Shown in pieces: positions 50,204 to 59,038 of a stretch of 64,000 nt of DNA. Position 1 is the first letter of the stretch; each line of letters starts with the position of its first letter. The notes below the pieces were generated by a model. The model had not been told where the DNA came from, did not search any database, and saw only the letters and a list, made by a program, of their open reading frames with translations. The translations under genes and the position numbers were made by a program. The DNA comes from Pseudomonas laurentiana (GTDB taxonomy: Bacteria; Pseudomonadota; Gammaproteobacteria; Pseudomonadales; Pseudomonadaceae): the NCBI RefSeq assembly GCF_014648275.1, contig NZ_BMQU01000001.1, positions 186,001 through 250,000 of the forward strand, in the 5' to 3' direction.

Positions 50204-50244
50204 GCGAGGTACTGCTTTCCCTGCAGGTGCCCGCAGGGAGGGTT

Positions 50245-50877
<633 letters not shown>

Positions 50878-52887
50878 CTAACGTTTGAGCATGGCGCGGA
50901 TATCCGCCAATGCGTTATTGCCTCGCGCAGCCTTGACCTCGGTAGGGGCATCGTCGAGGCCTTCCCAGACGAGGTCGTCGTCGGGTAGCTCGTCGAGAAA
51001 ACGGCTTGGTGCGCAGTCAATGATCTCGCCGTATTGCTTGCGCTTGGCGGCGAAGGTGAACGCCAGGGTCTGGCGGGCCCGGGTGATCCCGACATAGGCC
51101 AGGCGGCGCTCTTCCTCGATGGTGTCGGCTTCGATGCTGGAGCGGTGCGGCAGAATCTCTTCCTCCATGCCCATGATGAACACGTAGGGAAATTCCAGCC
51201 CCTTGGAGGCATGCAGGGTCATCATCTGCACACCTTCGGCACCGTCTTCCTCTTCCTGCTGGCGTTCGAGCATGTCGCGCAACACCAGCTTGCCGATGGC
51301 TTCCTCGATGGTCATGCCACCGTCTTCGTCCTTCTCGAGGGTGTTCTTCAAGGCCTCGATCAGGAACCAGACGTTGCCCATGCGAAAGTCCGCAGCCTTG
51401 TCGCTTGAACTGTTCTGGCGAATCCAGTTTTCGTAGTCGATGTCCATGACCATGCTGCGCAGGGCCGCGATCGGATCATTCTGCGCGACCTGCTGGCGTA
51501 CGCCGTCCATCCAGCGTTTGAAGCGCTGGAGGCGGTCGGTGAAGCGGCTGTCCAGGTGTTCGCCAAGGCCGAGTTCTTCACTGGCGGCGTACATGGAGAC
51601 CTTTCGCTCGGTGGCGTAGTTGCCCAGCTTTTCCAGGGTGGTCGAACCGATTTCCCGGCGCGGTACGTTGATCACCCGCAGGTAGGCGTTGTCGTCGTCC
51701 GGGTTCACCAGCAGGCGGAAGTAGGCCATCAGGTCCTTGACCTCCTGCCGGCCAAAGAAGCTGTTGCCGCCCGAAAGCCGGTAAGGAATCTGGTGGTGCT
51801 GCAGTTTCAGCTCAATGAGCTTGGCCTGGTAGTTGCCCCGGTACAGGATTGCGAAGTCGCTGTAAGGGCGGTCGGTACGCAGGTGCAGGCTGAGGATTTC
51901 CATGGCCACGCGCTCAGCCTCGGCTTCCTCGTTGCGGCAGCGGATCACCCGGATCTCATCGCCATGGCCCATCTCGCTCCACAGTTGTTTCTCGAAGGCG
52001 TGCGGGTTGTTCGAGATCAGCACGTTGGCGCAGCGCAGGATGCGGCTGGTAGAACGGTAGTTCTGTTCAAGCATGACCACCTTCAGCGAAGGGTAGTCGT
52101 CCTTGAGCAGCATCAGGTTTTCCGGACGGGCACCGCGCCAGGCGTAGATCGACTGGTCATCGTCGCCGACCACGGTGAACTGGTTGCGCGTACCGATCAG
52201 CATCTTCACCAGCAAGTACTGGCTGGCGTTGGTGTCCTGGTATTCGTCCACCAGCAGGTAGCGCACACGGTTCTGCCATTTTTCCAGGATGTCAGCGTGT
52301 TCCTGGAACAGCTTCACCGGCAGCAGGATCAGGTCGTCGAAGTCCACTGCGTTGAACGCCTTGAGCGTACGCTGGTAATGGGCATAGACGACGGCGGCTG
52401 TCTGCTCCTTGGGGTTGCGTGCTTTTTCCAGGGCTTCCGGAGGCAGAACCAGGTCGTTCTTCCAGGCGCCGATCATGTTCTTGATCTCGTCGACGCCGTC
52501 GTCCCCCGAGTACTCCTTCTGCATGATGTCGGTCATCAATGCCTTGACGTCAGCTTCATCGAAGATCGAGAAGCCCGGCTTGTACCCCAGCCGCTGATGC
52601 TCCTTGCGGATAATGTTCAGGCCCAGGTTGTGGAAGGTCGAAACGGTCAGGCCGCGTCCTTCGCCCCCGCGCAGCAGGGTGCCGACCCGCTCCTTCATCT
52701 CCCGAGCGGCCTTGTTGGTAAAGGTCATGGCCACGATGTACTGGGCGCGGATGCCGCAGTTCTGGATCAGGTGGGCAATCTTGCGGGTGATCACGCTGGT
52801 CTTGCCGGAGCCGGCACCGGCGAGCACCAAAAGAGGGCCGCCGACGTAGCTCACGGCTTCCTGTTGCCGGGGGTTGAGTCGGGACAT
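50878..52887 (-). CDS. rep: ATP-dependent DNA helicase Rep
   Basis: Rep is a 3'-5' superfamily 1 helicase that helps forks past bound proteins. The 669-residue protein has Walker A AGAGSGKT at residues 23-30, LLVDEYQDTNASQY (motif II) near residue 220, VVGDDDQSIYAWRGA (motif III) and VQMMTLHASKGLEFPYV (motif V). Length and the VDEYQDTN form favour Rep over UvrD or PcrA. Confidence 0.96.
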   Translation of the reverse strand: MSRLNPRQQEAVSYVGGPLLVLAGAGSGKTSVITRKIAHLIQNCGIRAQYIVAMTFTNKAAREMKERVGTLLRGGEGRGLTVSTFHNLGLNIIRKEHQRLGYKPGFSIFDEADVKALMTDIMQKEYSGDDGVDEIKNMIGAWKNDLVLPPEALEKARNPKEQTAAVVYAHYQRTLKAFNAVDFDDLILLPVKLFQEHADILEKWQNRVRYLLVDEYQDTNASQYLLVKMLIGTRNQFTVVGDDDQSIYAWRGARPENLMLLKDDYPSLKVVMLEQNYRSTSRILRCANVLISNNPHAFEKQLWSEMGHGDEIRVIRCRNEEAEAERVAMEILSLHLRTDRPYSDFAILYRGNYQAKLIELKLQHHQIPYRLSGGNSFFGRQEVKDLMAYFRLLVNPDDDNAYLRVINVPRREIGSTTLEKLGNYATERKVSMYAASEELGLGEHLDSRFTDRLQRFKRWMDGVRQQVAQNDPIAALRSMVMDIDYENWIRQNSSSDKAADFRMGNVWFLIEALKNTLEKDEDGGMTIEEAIGKLVLRDMLERQQEEEDGAEGVQMMTLHASKGLEFPYVFIMGMEEEILPHRSSIEADTIEEERRLAYVGITRARQTLAFTFAAKRKQYGEIIDCAPSRFLDELPDDDLVWEGLDDAPTEVKAARGNNALADIRAMLKR

Positions 52888-53067
52888 GGGGAACCTGGGT
52901 CGCTTGAAAAATAGCCGGGCATTTTAGCAGGCGCGAAGCGATTGTGCCGCGACCGTCTGACAGTGTGACGTAGCACGCGATCTAAATTTGCTGGTTCTGT
53001 TACTTTCCCGCAGGATGCGCTGCGAAGTATGTGGATGTCGGCAAAGGAATGGCATGTGTTTAAGTGA

Positions 53068-53089
53068 AAATCATTACCACCAATGATTT
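53068..53089. promoter_or_regulatory. palindrome upstream of the GGDEF/EAL gene, possible Fur-type site
   Basis: AAATCATT and AATGATTT are perfect 8-base arms with a six-base spacer, 62 bases before the start codon. The AT-rich ATCATT half-sites recall Fur boxes, but the match to the 19-base consensus is partial. Confidence 0.4.
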
Positions 53090-53151
53090 AGGATAGGGCA
53101 TCCCAGCTACTCATCGTCATTTAGACTGCGTCAACGTGCTAAGGAGCCTGC

Positions 53152-54816
53152 TTGTCTACGCCTGTCGAACCTTTGCGTTTGCTCCTGCTGGCCGATGAGC
53201 CGAGCTGGGCTACGGCGTTGCAACACTGTTTGCAGCCTCTGGCCGGCAGTGCCGTGCTGATCAGCGCACCGAACTGGGAGTCGGTCGACAGCCTGTTCGT
53301 CAGTGACCGCAATGCGCTGGTACTGGCGACGCCGTCGCTGCAACCGGCACCGGGGCGTTGCGACCTGCCCATGCTGCTGTTGCTGGAAGAAGAACCTGCG
53401 CACGCCCCGCTGGGCATCAGCGACTGGTTGGTGCGTGCAACGCTGAGCACCGATACCCTGCGGCGTTGCCTGCGCCATGTGCGCGAACGCGGCGTCCTGG
53501 AGGCCACCTTGCAACGCTTGGCCGAGCAGGACCCCCTGACCGGCATTGCCAATCGCCAGGGTTTCCAGACCTTGCTCACCGCACGGCTGGCGGAGAACGA
53601 GGGGCGCGGTGTCGCCCTTGGCCACCTTGACCTGGACAACTTTCGACACGCCAACGATGCCCTTGGCCATCAGGCTGGCGACCGCCTGATCCTGCAAGTG
53701 GTCGGCCGTCTCAAAAGCCAGCTGGAAGCCGGTGATCAGGTGGCGCGCCTGGGCAGTGATGAATTTGCCCTGTTGATCGACACCCGCCGCGAGCCGCAGC
53801 GTGCCGAATGGATGGCTGAGCGTATCGTCGAAGCGCTGGCCGAACCGTACTGGATCGATGGTGAAAGCCTTCTGCTCGGCTGCAGCCTGGGCGTGGCCCA
53901 TGCCCGTGCCGAGGGCGGCGCCGATCCACTGATGTGGCATGCACATATTGCCATGCAGCAGGCCAAGGGCACCCAAGGGTGCACCTTCCATGTGTTCAAC
54001 GAGCGCATCAACCGCCATGCGCGCAGCCTGGCCGACCTGGAAAGCGAGCTGCGCCGGGCCTTGCGCCGTGACGAACTGGAGCTGCACTACCAGCCTCGGT
54101 TTGACCTTAAGAGTGGCCAGATTGTCGGGCTTGAAGCGCTGGTGCGCTGGCGGCATGCCGAGCGAGGCCTGCTGCCACCGAGTGAGTTCGTCCCACTCGC
54201 CGAGCAGAGCGGGCTGATCGTGCCGCTGGGGTATTGGGTGATTTCCCGTGCCCTGCGCGACATGCAGGTACTGCGTGAGCAGGGGGTTGCCCCCTTGCAT
54301 ATGGCGGTGAACCTGTCGTTCCGGCAGTTCCAGGACAGCCAACTGCTGGCGACCTTGAGCCGGCTGATCATCCAGCATGGCGTCGATGCCCGTTGGCTGG
54401 AGTTTGAGCTGACAGAGACTGCCGTGATGCGCCGTAGCGACCTGGTCAAGCAGACCATGGATGCGCTCGGGCGGTTGGGCGTGCGATTCTCGCTGGATGA
54501 CTTCGGTACCGGCTTCTCATCGTTCGTGCACCTCAACAGCCTGCCGATTACCTTGCTCAAGGTGGACCGCAGCTTTGTCGGCGGCATGGAGCAGCGCGAA
54601 GAGAACCGCCAATTGGTCCACGCCATGATCAACCTGGCCCACAACCTGAAGCTGGAAGTGGTGGCCGAAGGGGTGGAGACCGAGGAGCAGATGGCGTTGC
54701 TGCGCAGCTTCGACTGCGATCAAGCACAGGGCTACCTGATCAGTCGTCCGCTCCCGATCGATGAACTGCTGTCCTACCTGACGCAAGGCGCTGCTCCCCA
54801 GAAAGCTACGGTGTAG
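53152..54816 (+). CDS. GGDEF/EAL c-di-GMP protein, probable phosphodiesterase
   Basis: A TTG start with AAGGAG five bases upstream gives 554 residues. Residues 1-115 look like a receiver fold without the phosphorylatable aspartate. The GGDEF site reads GSDEF (201-205), so cyclase activity is doubtful. The EAL domain is intact, with E328-A329-L330 in GLEALVRW and DDFGTGFSSF near residue 450. It most likely degrades c-di-GMP, as its P. aeruginosa counterpart beside rep is reported to do. It is divergent from rep. Confidence 0.9.
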   Translation: MSTPVEPLRLLLLADEPSWATALQHCLQPLAGSAVLISAPNWESVDSLFVSDRNALVLATPSLQPAPGRCDLPMLLLLEEEPAHAPLGISDWLVRATLSTDTLRRCLRHVRERGVLEATLQRLAEQDPLTGIANRQGFQTLLTARLAENEGRGVALGHLDLDNFRHANDALGHQAGDRLILQVVGRLKSQLEAGDQVARLGSDEFALLIDTRREPQRAEWMAERIVEALAEPYWIDGESLLLGCSLGVAHARAEGGADPLMWHAHIAMQQAKGTQGCTFHVFNERINRHARSLADLESELRRALRRDELELHYQPRFDLKSGQIVGLEALVRWRHAERGLLPPSEFVPLAEQSGLIVPLGYWVISRALRDMQVLREQGVAPLHMAVNLSFRQFQDSQLLATLSRLIIQHGVDARWLEFELTETAVMRRSDLVKQTMDALGRLGVRFSLDDFGTGFSSFVHLNSLPITLLKVDRSFVGGMEQREENRQLVHAMINLAHNLKLEVVAEGVETEEQMALLRSFDCDQAQGYLISRPLPIDELLSYLTQGAAPQKATV

Positions 54817-54917
54817 GCGCTGGCCTCCGGGGGGCAGGCTTGCCGGCGAGGGTGTCGGTGAAGCGCCTGCAGCGCAGCGCGCCCACCAGACCTTTGGCCA
54901 GCGGCAGCTGCCGAAGA

Positions 54918-55200
54918 GGGTGGCAGCTGTACGCGGGGTGGTAAACCGGTGGACGTAGGGACATCCGGCAGGCCCTGAGGCCTCCCGCGCACAGCTGCCA
55001 TAAAGCAGGGTCCGCTGTATGTTCAGCGACGGAGCCAGCCTAGAGGGCCGGGTTTCCAGGGACAAGTCATCACGCATAGACAGACTGCGTAGGGCATTTC
55101 CTAGGACCTAAGATCGGCTAGCCATTTTGCCGTTTCGAATCAAAATCTAACATTTGACTGGCAATAAAAAAGGCCCAGGTTTTCACCTGGGCCTTTTCAT
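54918..55200. repeat. structured intergenic element, copy 1
   Basis: This first copy of a roughly 280-base unit is repeated at 55252. It holds a 17-base inverted repeat (arms 54921-54937 and 54984-55000, one mismatch; outer part TGGCAGCTGT with ACAGCTGCCA), an inner GGCC-CTGA-GGCC hairpin, a downstream block beginning GTTCAGCGACGGAGCC, and a closing hairpin. The block from 55021 matches copy 2 at a fixed offset of 370 bases, with about 10 differences in some 178 bases. The 757-base gap between the GGDEF/EAL gene and the tRNA holds only these two copies. Antisense openings here are not convincing genes. Confidence 0.85.
55168..55197. terminator. terminator-like hairpin closing copy 1
   Basis: AAAAGGCCCAGGT pairs perfectly with ACCTGGGCCTTTT around TTTC. 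The T-run is longer (six) when read on the minus strand. Confidence 0.75.
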
Positions 55201-55251
55201 GACGAGTGCTTCTGTGAGGATGAAGCTGCGTTCACTCGTTACCACCCGAGC

Positions 55252-55569
55252 GGGTGGCAGCTGTACGCGGGGTGGTAAACCGGGGCACAGGAACATCCGG
55301 CAGACCCTGAGGCCTCCCGCGCACAGCTGCCATAAAGCAGGGTCTGTGGATGTCTACGACCGCTCGGGTTACCACCCCCGAGCGCTGTGCGTTCAGCGAC
55401 GGAGCCAGCCTAGAGGGCCGGGTTGCCAGGGACAAGTCATCACGCATAGACAGACTGCGTAGGGTTTTTCCTGGGATCTAAGATCAGCCGGCCATTTTGC
55501 CGTTTCGAATCAAAATCTAACATTTGACCGGCAATAAAAAAGGCCCAGGTTTTCACCTGAGCCTTTCAT
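55252..55569. repeat. structured intergenic element, copy 2
   Basis: This second copy has the same 17-base inverted repeat (55255-55271 with 55316-55332) and downstream block. It carries about 36 extra bases that form another hairpin, CGCTCGGG with CCCGAGCG (55361-55384). The loop of that hairpin, TTACCACC, is complementary to GGTGGTAA just after the first arm, so alternative pairings are possible. It ends in a terminator directly beside the tRNA gene. Confidence 0.85.
55536..55567 (-). terminator. terminator of tRNA-Arg
   Basis: AAAGGCCCAGGT pairs with ACCTGAGCCTTT with one mismatch around TTTC. On the minus strand it lies 8 bases past the tRNA 3' end and is followed by a T-run. It is the same hairpin as in copy 1 of the repeat. 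Confidence 0.75.
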
Positions 55570-55574
55570 CTATA

Positions 55575-55651
55575 TGGCGCACTCGGCGGGATTCGAACCC
55601 ACGACCCCTGCCTTCGGAGGGCAGTACTCTATCCAGCTGAGCTACGAGTGC
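55575..55651 (-). tRNA. tRNA-Arg (anticodon CCG)
   Basis: The 77-base gene folds as a standard cloverleaf: acceptor GCACTCG with CGAGTGC, D-arm with GGATA, anticodon stem CTGCC/GGCAG around CTCCGAA, T-loop GGTTCGAATCC and encoded CCA end. The anticodon CCG reads arginine codon CGG. Confidence 0.95.
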
Positions 55652-55663
55652 AACGCGGGCGCC

Positions 55664-55692
55664 ATGATACCCATCTCGCCTGTCGGCGTCCA
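55664..55692 (-). promoter_or_regulatory. candidate promoter of tRNA-Arg
   Basis: On the minus strand, TGGACG and TATCAT are separated by exactly 17 bases, with the -10 box 12 bases before the tRNA 5' end. Confidence 0.6.
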
Positions 55693-55750
55693 TCGCCAGA
55701 ATCTGTAGTCGATTTCGCACACTGAAGGGTCTATAAGTGACGTTGATCTG

Positions 55751-55776
55751 AAAAAAGTCGCGTTGGGCGGCTTTTT
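55751..55776. terminator. terminator-like hairpin between tRNA-Arg and gabD
   Basis: AAAAAGTCGC pairs with GCGGCTTTTT (one G-T pair) around a five-base loop. The two flanking genes are divergent, so no gene in the window ends here. The 337-base gap from the tRNA to gabD holds this, the tRNA promoter and an AT-rich tract. Confidence 0.6.
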
Positions 55777-55988
55777 GTTCTTTTTTTCGAACAACCTATT
55801 GTCCTTTAACCCCTTTAATCCTAGGATTCGTTTGAGATTTCAAACGCTCTTGTGTGGTGCCTGATCCTGCGACCGTGGTTTCGTGGCCCGGCCAGGTGTG
55901 TGAATTCCTGACGGCAGCCCCCTGAGGGCTCCTTTTTTACAATCAACAATTCGCTCCGTGTATGCACGGTGCTGTTAAGGAAGCCGAC

Positions 55989-57431
55989 ATGCAGCTTAAA
56001 GACGCCCAGTTGTTCCGCCAGCAGGCCTATATCGATGGTACCTGGCTGGATGCGGACAACGGTCAGACGATCAAGGTGAACAACCCGGCGACGGGCGAAA
56101 TCATCGGCACCGTGCCGAAGATGGGCGCCGCCGAGACCCGCCGTGCCATTGAGGCCGCCGACAAGGCGCTGCCAGCCTGGCGTGCACTGACCGCCAAAGA
56201 GCGCGCTGGCAAGCTGCGTCGTTGGTTCGAATTGATGATCGAGCACCAGGACGACCTGGCACGCCTGATGACCACCGAGCAGGGCAAGCCTCTGGCCGAA
56301 GCCAAGGGCGAAATCGCCTATGCCGCTTCCTTTATCGAGTGGTTCGCTGAAGAAGCCAAGCGTGTTTACGGCGACACCATCCCGGGTCACCAGCCAGACA
56401 AGCGCCTGATCGTTATCAAGCAGCCAATCGGTGTGACTGCGGCGATCACCCCGTGGAACTTCCCGGCTGCGATGATCACCCGTAAAGCCGGCCCGGCCCT
56501 GGCCGCTGGCTGCACCATGGTGCTCAAGCCTGCTTCGCAAACCCCTTACTCGGCTCTGGCCCTGGTTGAGCTGGCTCACCGTGCTGGCATCCCGCAAGGC
56601 GTGCTGAGCGTGGTAACTGGCAGCGCTGGCGATATCGGCAGCGAGCTGACCGGCAACCCGATCGTGCGCAAGCTGTCGTTCACCGGCTCGACCGAAATTG
56701 GTCGCCAGCTGATGGCCGAGTGCGCCAAGGACATCAAGAAGGTTTCCCTGGAACTGGGCGGTAACGCACCGTTCATCGTGTTTGACGACGCGGACCTGGA
56801 TAAGGCCGTTGAAGGCGCGATCATTTCCAAGTACCGCAACAACGGTCAGACCTGCGTCTGCGCCAACCGTATCTATGTGCAGGACGGCGTCTATGATGCC
56901 TTCGCCGAGAAGCTGCGTGCAGCGGTCGCCAAACTGAAGATCGGTAACGGTCTGGAAGAAGGCACCACCACTGGCCCGCTGATCGACCACAAAGCGGTCG
57001 CCAAGGTTCAAGAGCACATTGCTGACGCCGTCAGCAAAGGCGCCAAGGTACTGACCGGTGGCAACCTGATCGAGGGCAACTTCTTCGAGCCGACCGTACT
57101 GGTCGACGTACCGAAGACCGCTGCTGTCGCCAAGGAAGAGACCTTTGGCCCGCTGGCGCCACTGTTCCGTTTCAAGGACGAGGCCGAAGTCATCGCCATG
57201 TCCAACGATACCGAGTTCGGCCTGGCATCGTACTTCTATGCCCGTGACATGAGCCGTGTGTTCCGTGTCGCTGAGGCGCTGGAGTACGGCATGGTCGGTA
57301 TCAACACCGGTTTGATCTCCAACGAAGTCGCACCGTTCGGCGGCATCAAGGCCTCGGGCCTGGGCCGCGAAGGTTCCAAGTACGGCATTGAGGACTACCT
57401 GGAAATCAAATACCTGTGCATCAGCGTTTGA
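55989..57431 (+). CDS. gabD: succinate-semialdehyde dehydrogenase
   Basis: GabD oxidises succinate semialdehyde to succinate, the last step of GABA use. The ATG six bases after AAGGAAG gives 480 residues, the family length. The catalytic cysteine is in NNGQTCVCANR and the glutamate in SLELGGNAPF. The N-terminal part has FIDGxW-like YIDGTWLDADNG. It is followed by a terminator and then gabT, which may have its own promoter. Confidence 0.96.
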   Translation: MQLKDAQLFRQQAYIDGTWLDADNGQTIKVNNPATGEIIGTVPKMGAAETRRAIEAADKALPAWRALTAKERAGKLRRWFELMIEHQDDLARLMTTEQGKPLAEAKGEIAYAASFIEWFAEEAKRVYGDTIPGHQPDKRLIVIKQPIGVTAAITPWNFPAAMITRKAGPALAAGCTMVLKPASQTPYSALALVELAHRAGIPQGVLSVVTGSAGDIGSELTGNPIVRKLSFTGSTEIGRQLMAECAKDIKKVSLELGGNAPFIVFDDADLDKAVEGAIISKYRNNGQTCVCANRIYVQDGVYDAFAEKLRAAVAKLKIGNGLEEGTTTGPLIDHKAVAKVQEHIADAVSKGAKVLTGGNLIEGNFFEPTVLVDVPKTAAVAKEETFGPLAPLFRFKDEAEVIAMSNDTEFGLASYFYARDMSRVFRVAEALEYGMVGINTGLISNEVAPFGGIKASGLGREGSKYGIEDYLEIKYLCISV

Positions 57432-57454
57432 TCGCCGGTTAACGCTTTACCTCT

Positions 57455-57493
57455 GCCAGCGAGGTGCGAGAGTGACGCCTCGCTGGCTTTTTT
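57455..57493 (+). terminator. terminator after gabD
   Basis: GCCAGCGAGG pairs perfectly with CCTCGCTGGC across a 13-base loop and is followed by TTTTTT. Confidence 0.85.
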
Positions 57494-57617
57494 AGACACA
57501 AGCCGATACCTGGCGCCCCGGATCCTGTAGCAGTCGATCAGCGCATGCTGCGGCAGTCGAACCCCGGTCGCCCAAGCCTTGAAACTACGCCACTGAGTGG
57601 CGAATGAGGACATGTTC

Positions 57618-58901
57618 ATGAGCAACAAGACCAACGAATCCTTGATGCAACGCCGTGTAGCCGCCGTTCCGCGCGGTGTTGGCCAGATCCACCCAATCTT
57701 CGCTGACAGCGCGAAGAACGCCACCGTTACCGACGTTGAAGGTCGTGAGTTCATCGACTTCGCTGGCGGTATCGCAGTACTGAACACCGGTCACGTACAC
57801 CCGAAAGTAATCGCTGCTGTTGAAAAACAACTGCACAAGCTGACTCACACCTGCTTCCAGGTACTGGCCTACGAGCCGTACGTTGAAGTGTGCGAGAAGA
57901 TCAACGCCAAGGTTCCAGGCGACTTCGCCAAGAAAACCCTGCTGGTCACCACCGGTTCCGAAGCGGTTGAGAACGCCGTGAAGATCGCCCGTGCTGCCAC
58001 TGGCCGTGCTGGCGTGATCGCGTTCACCGGCGCTTACCACGGTCGTACCATGATGACCTTGGGCCTGACCGGTAAGGTTGTACCTTACTCGGCCGGCATG
58101 GGCCTGATGCCAGGCGGCATCTTCCGCGCGCTGTACCCTTGCGAGCTGCACGGTGTGAGCATCGATGATTCGATCGCCAGCATCGAGCGTATCTTCAAGA
58201 ATGACGCTGAGCCAAAAGACATCGCCGCGATCATCATCGAGCCAGTTCAGGGCGAAGGTGGTTTCTACGTTGCGCCTAAAGCGTTCATGAAGCGCCTGCG
58301 CGAACTGTGCGACAAGCACGGCATTCTGATGATTGCTGACGAAGTACAGACCGGCGCTGGCCGTACTGGCACCTTCTTCGCAATGGAGCAGATGGGTGTT
58401 GCGCCTGACCTGACCACGTTCGCCAAGTCCATCGCCGGTGGTTTCCCTCTGGCCGGTGTTTGCGGCAAGGCTGAATACATGGACGCTATCGCTCCAGGCG
58501 GCCTGGGCGGCACCTATGCCGGTAGCCCGATCGCGTGTGCCGCTGCTCTGGCCGTGATGGAAGTGTTCGAAGAAGAGAAACTGCTGGAGCGCAGCAACGC
58601 TGTTGGCGAGCGCCTGGTTGCTGGCCTGCGCAAGATTCAGGACAAGTACCCAGTGATTGGTGACGTGCGTGCCCTGGGTTCGATGATCGCTGTTGAGGTC
58701 TTCGAAGGTAAGGACTCCCACGCGCCAAACCCTGCTGCCGTTGCTCAGGTTGTAGCCAAGGCACGCGACAAGGGTCTGATCCTGCTGTCCTGCGGCACCT
58801 ACGGCAACGTTCTGCGTATCCTGGTTCCGCTGACCGCGCCAGACGCACAGCTGGACAAAGGCTTGGCAATCATTGAAGAGTGCTTCGCCGAACTCGCGTA
58901 A
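57618..58901 (+). CDS. gabT: 4-aminobutyrate aminotransferase
   Basis: GabT moves the amino group of GABA to 2-oxoglutarate, giving succinate semialdehyde for GabD. The second of two nearby ATGs is chosen because GAGG lies eight bases before it; the product is 427 residues. The PLP lysine is in TFAKSIAGGFPLAG, and the cofactor loop is TGSEAVENAVKIAR. Codons favour GCT, GGT, GTT and CGT more than in the neighbouring genes, a pattern often seen in well-expressed genes. Confidence 0.96.
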   Translation: MSNKTNESLMQRRVAAVPRGVGQIHPIFADSAKNATVTDVEGREFIDFAGGIAVLNTGHVHPKVIAAVEKQLHKLTHTCFQVLAYEPYVEVCEKINAKVPGDFAKKTLLVTTGSEAVENAVKIARAATGRAGVIAFTGAYHGRTMMTLGLTGKVVPYSAGMGLMPGGIFRALYPCELHGVSIDDSIASIERIFKNDAEPKDIAAIIIEPVQGEGGFYVAPKAFMKRLRELCDKHGILMIADEVQTGAGRTGTFFAMEQMGVAPDLTTFAKSIAGGFPLAGVCGKAEYMDAIAPGGLGGTYAGSPIACAAALAVMEVFEEEKLLERSNAVGERLVAGLRKIQDKYPVIGDVRALGSMIAVEVFEGKDSHAPNPAAVAQVVAKARDKGLILLSCGTYGNVLRILVPLTAPDAQLDKGLAIIEECFAELA

Positions 58902-58918
58902 ACTGTGATGCGCTAGAG

Positions 58919-58946
58919 AAAAACCCGCTTCGGCGGGTTTTTTTTG
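58919..58946 (+). terminator. terminator after gabT
   Basis: AAACCCGC pairs with GCGGGTTT around a stable TTCG loop and continues into a run of eight T. Confidence 0.92.
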
Positions 58947-59038
58947 TGCCAAAGGAATGGGCGGCGTACTAAGGTAGTCAGCAATGGACATCTTGGAGGG
59001 TGCACTGGATTGCATGCAGAGGTTTTCAGGAGAACTGT

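Noticed and set aside
51556-52914. 452-codon open frame antisense to rep
   Set aside because: It is the reverse complement of conserved helicase motifs, with no ribosome-binding site or domain.
54830-54870. REP-like palindrome after the GGDEF/EAL gene
   Set aside because: GGCAGGCTTGCCGGC looks like a fragment of a Pseudomonas REP element, but it is short and single, so I do not annotate it.
54517-55447. Minus-strand open frames in the duplicated element (products beginning MRDDLSLETRP and MRDDLSLATRP)
   Set aside because: They follow the repeat, differ in length between copies and coincide with strong inverted repeats, so RNA or DNA structure is a better explanation.
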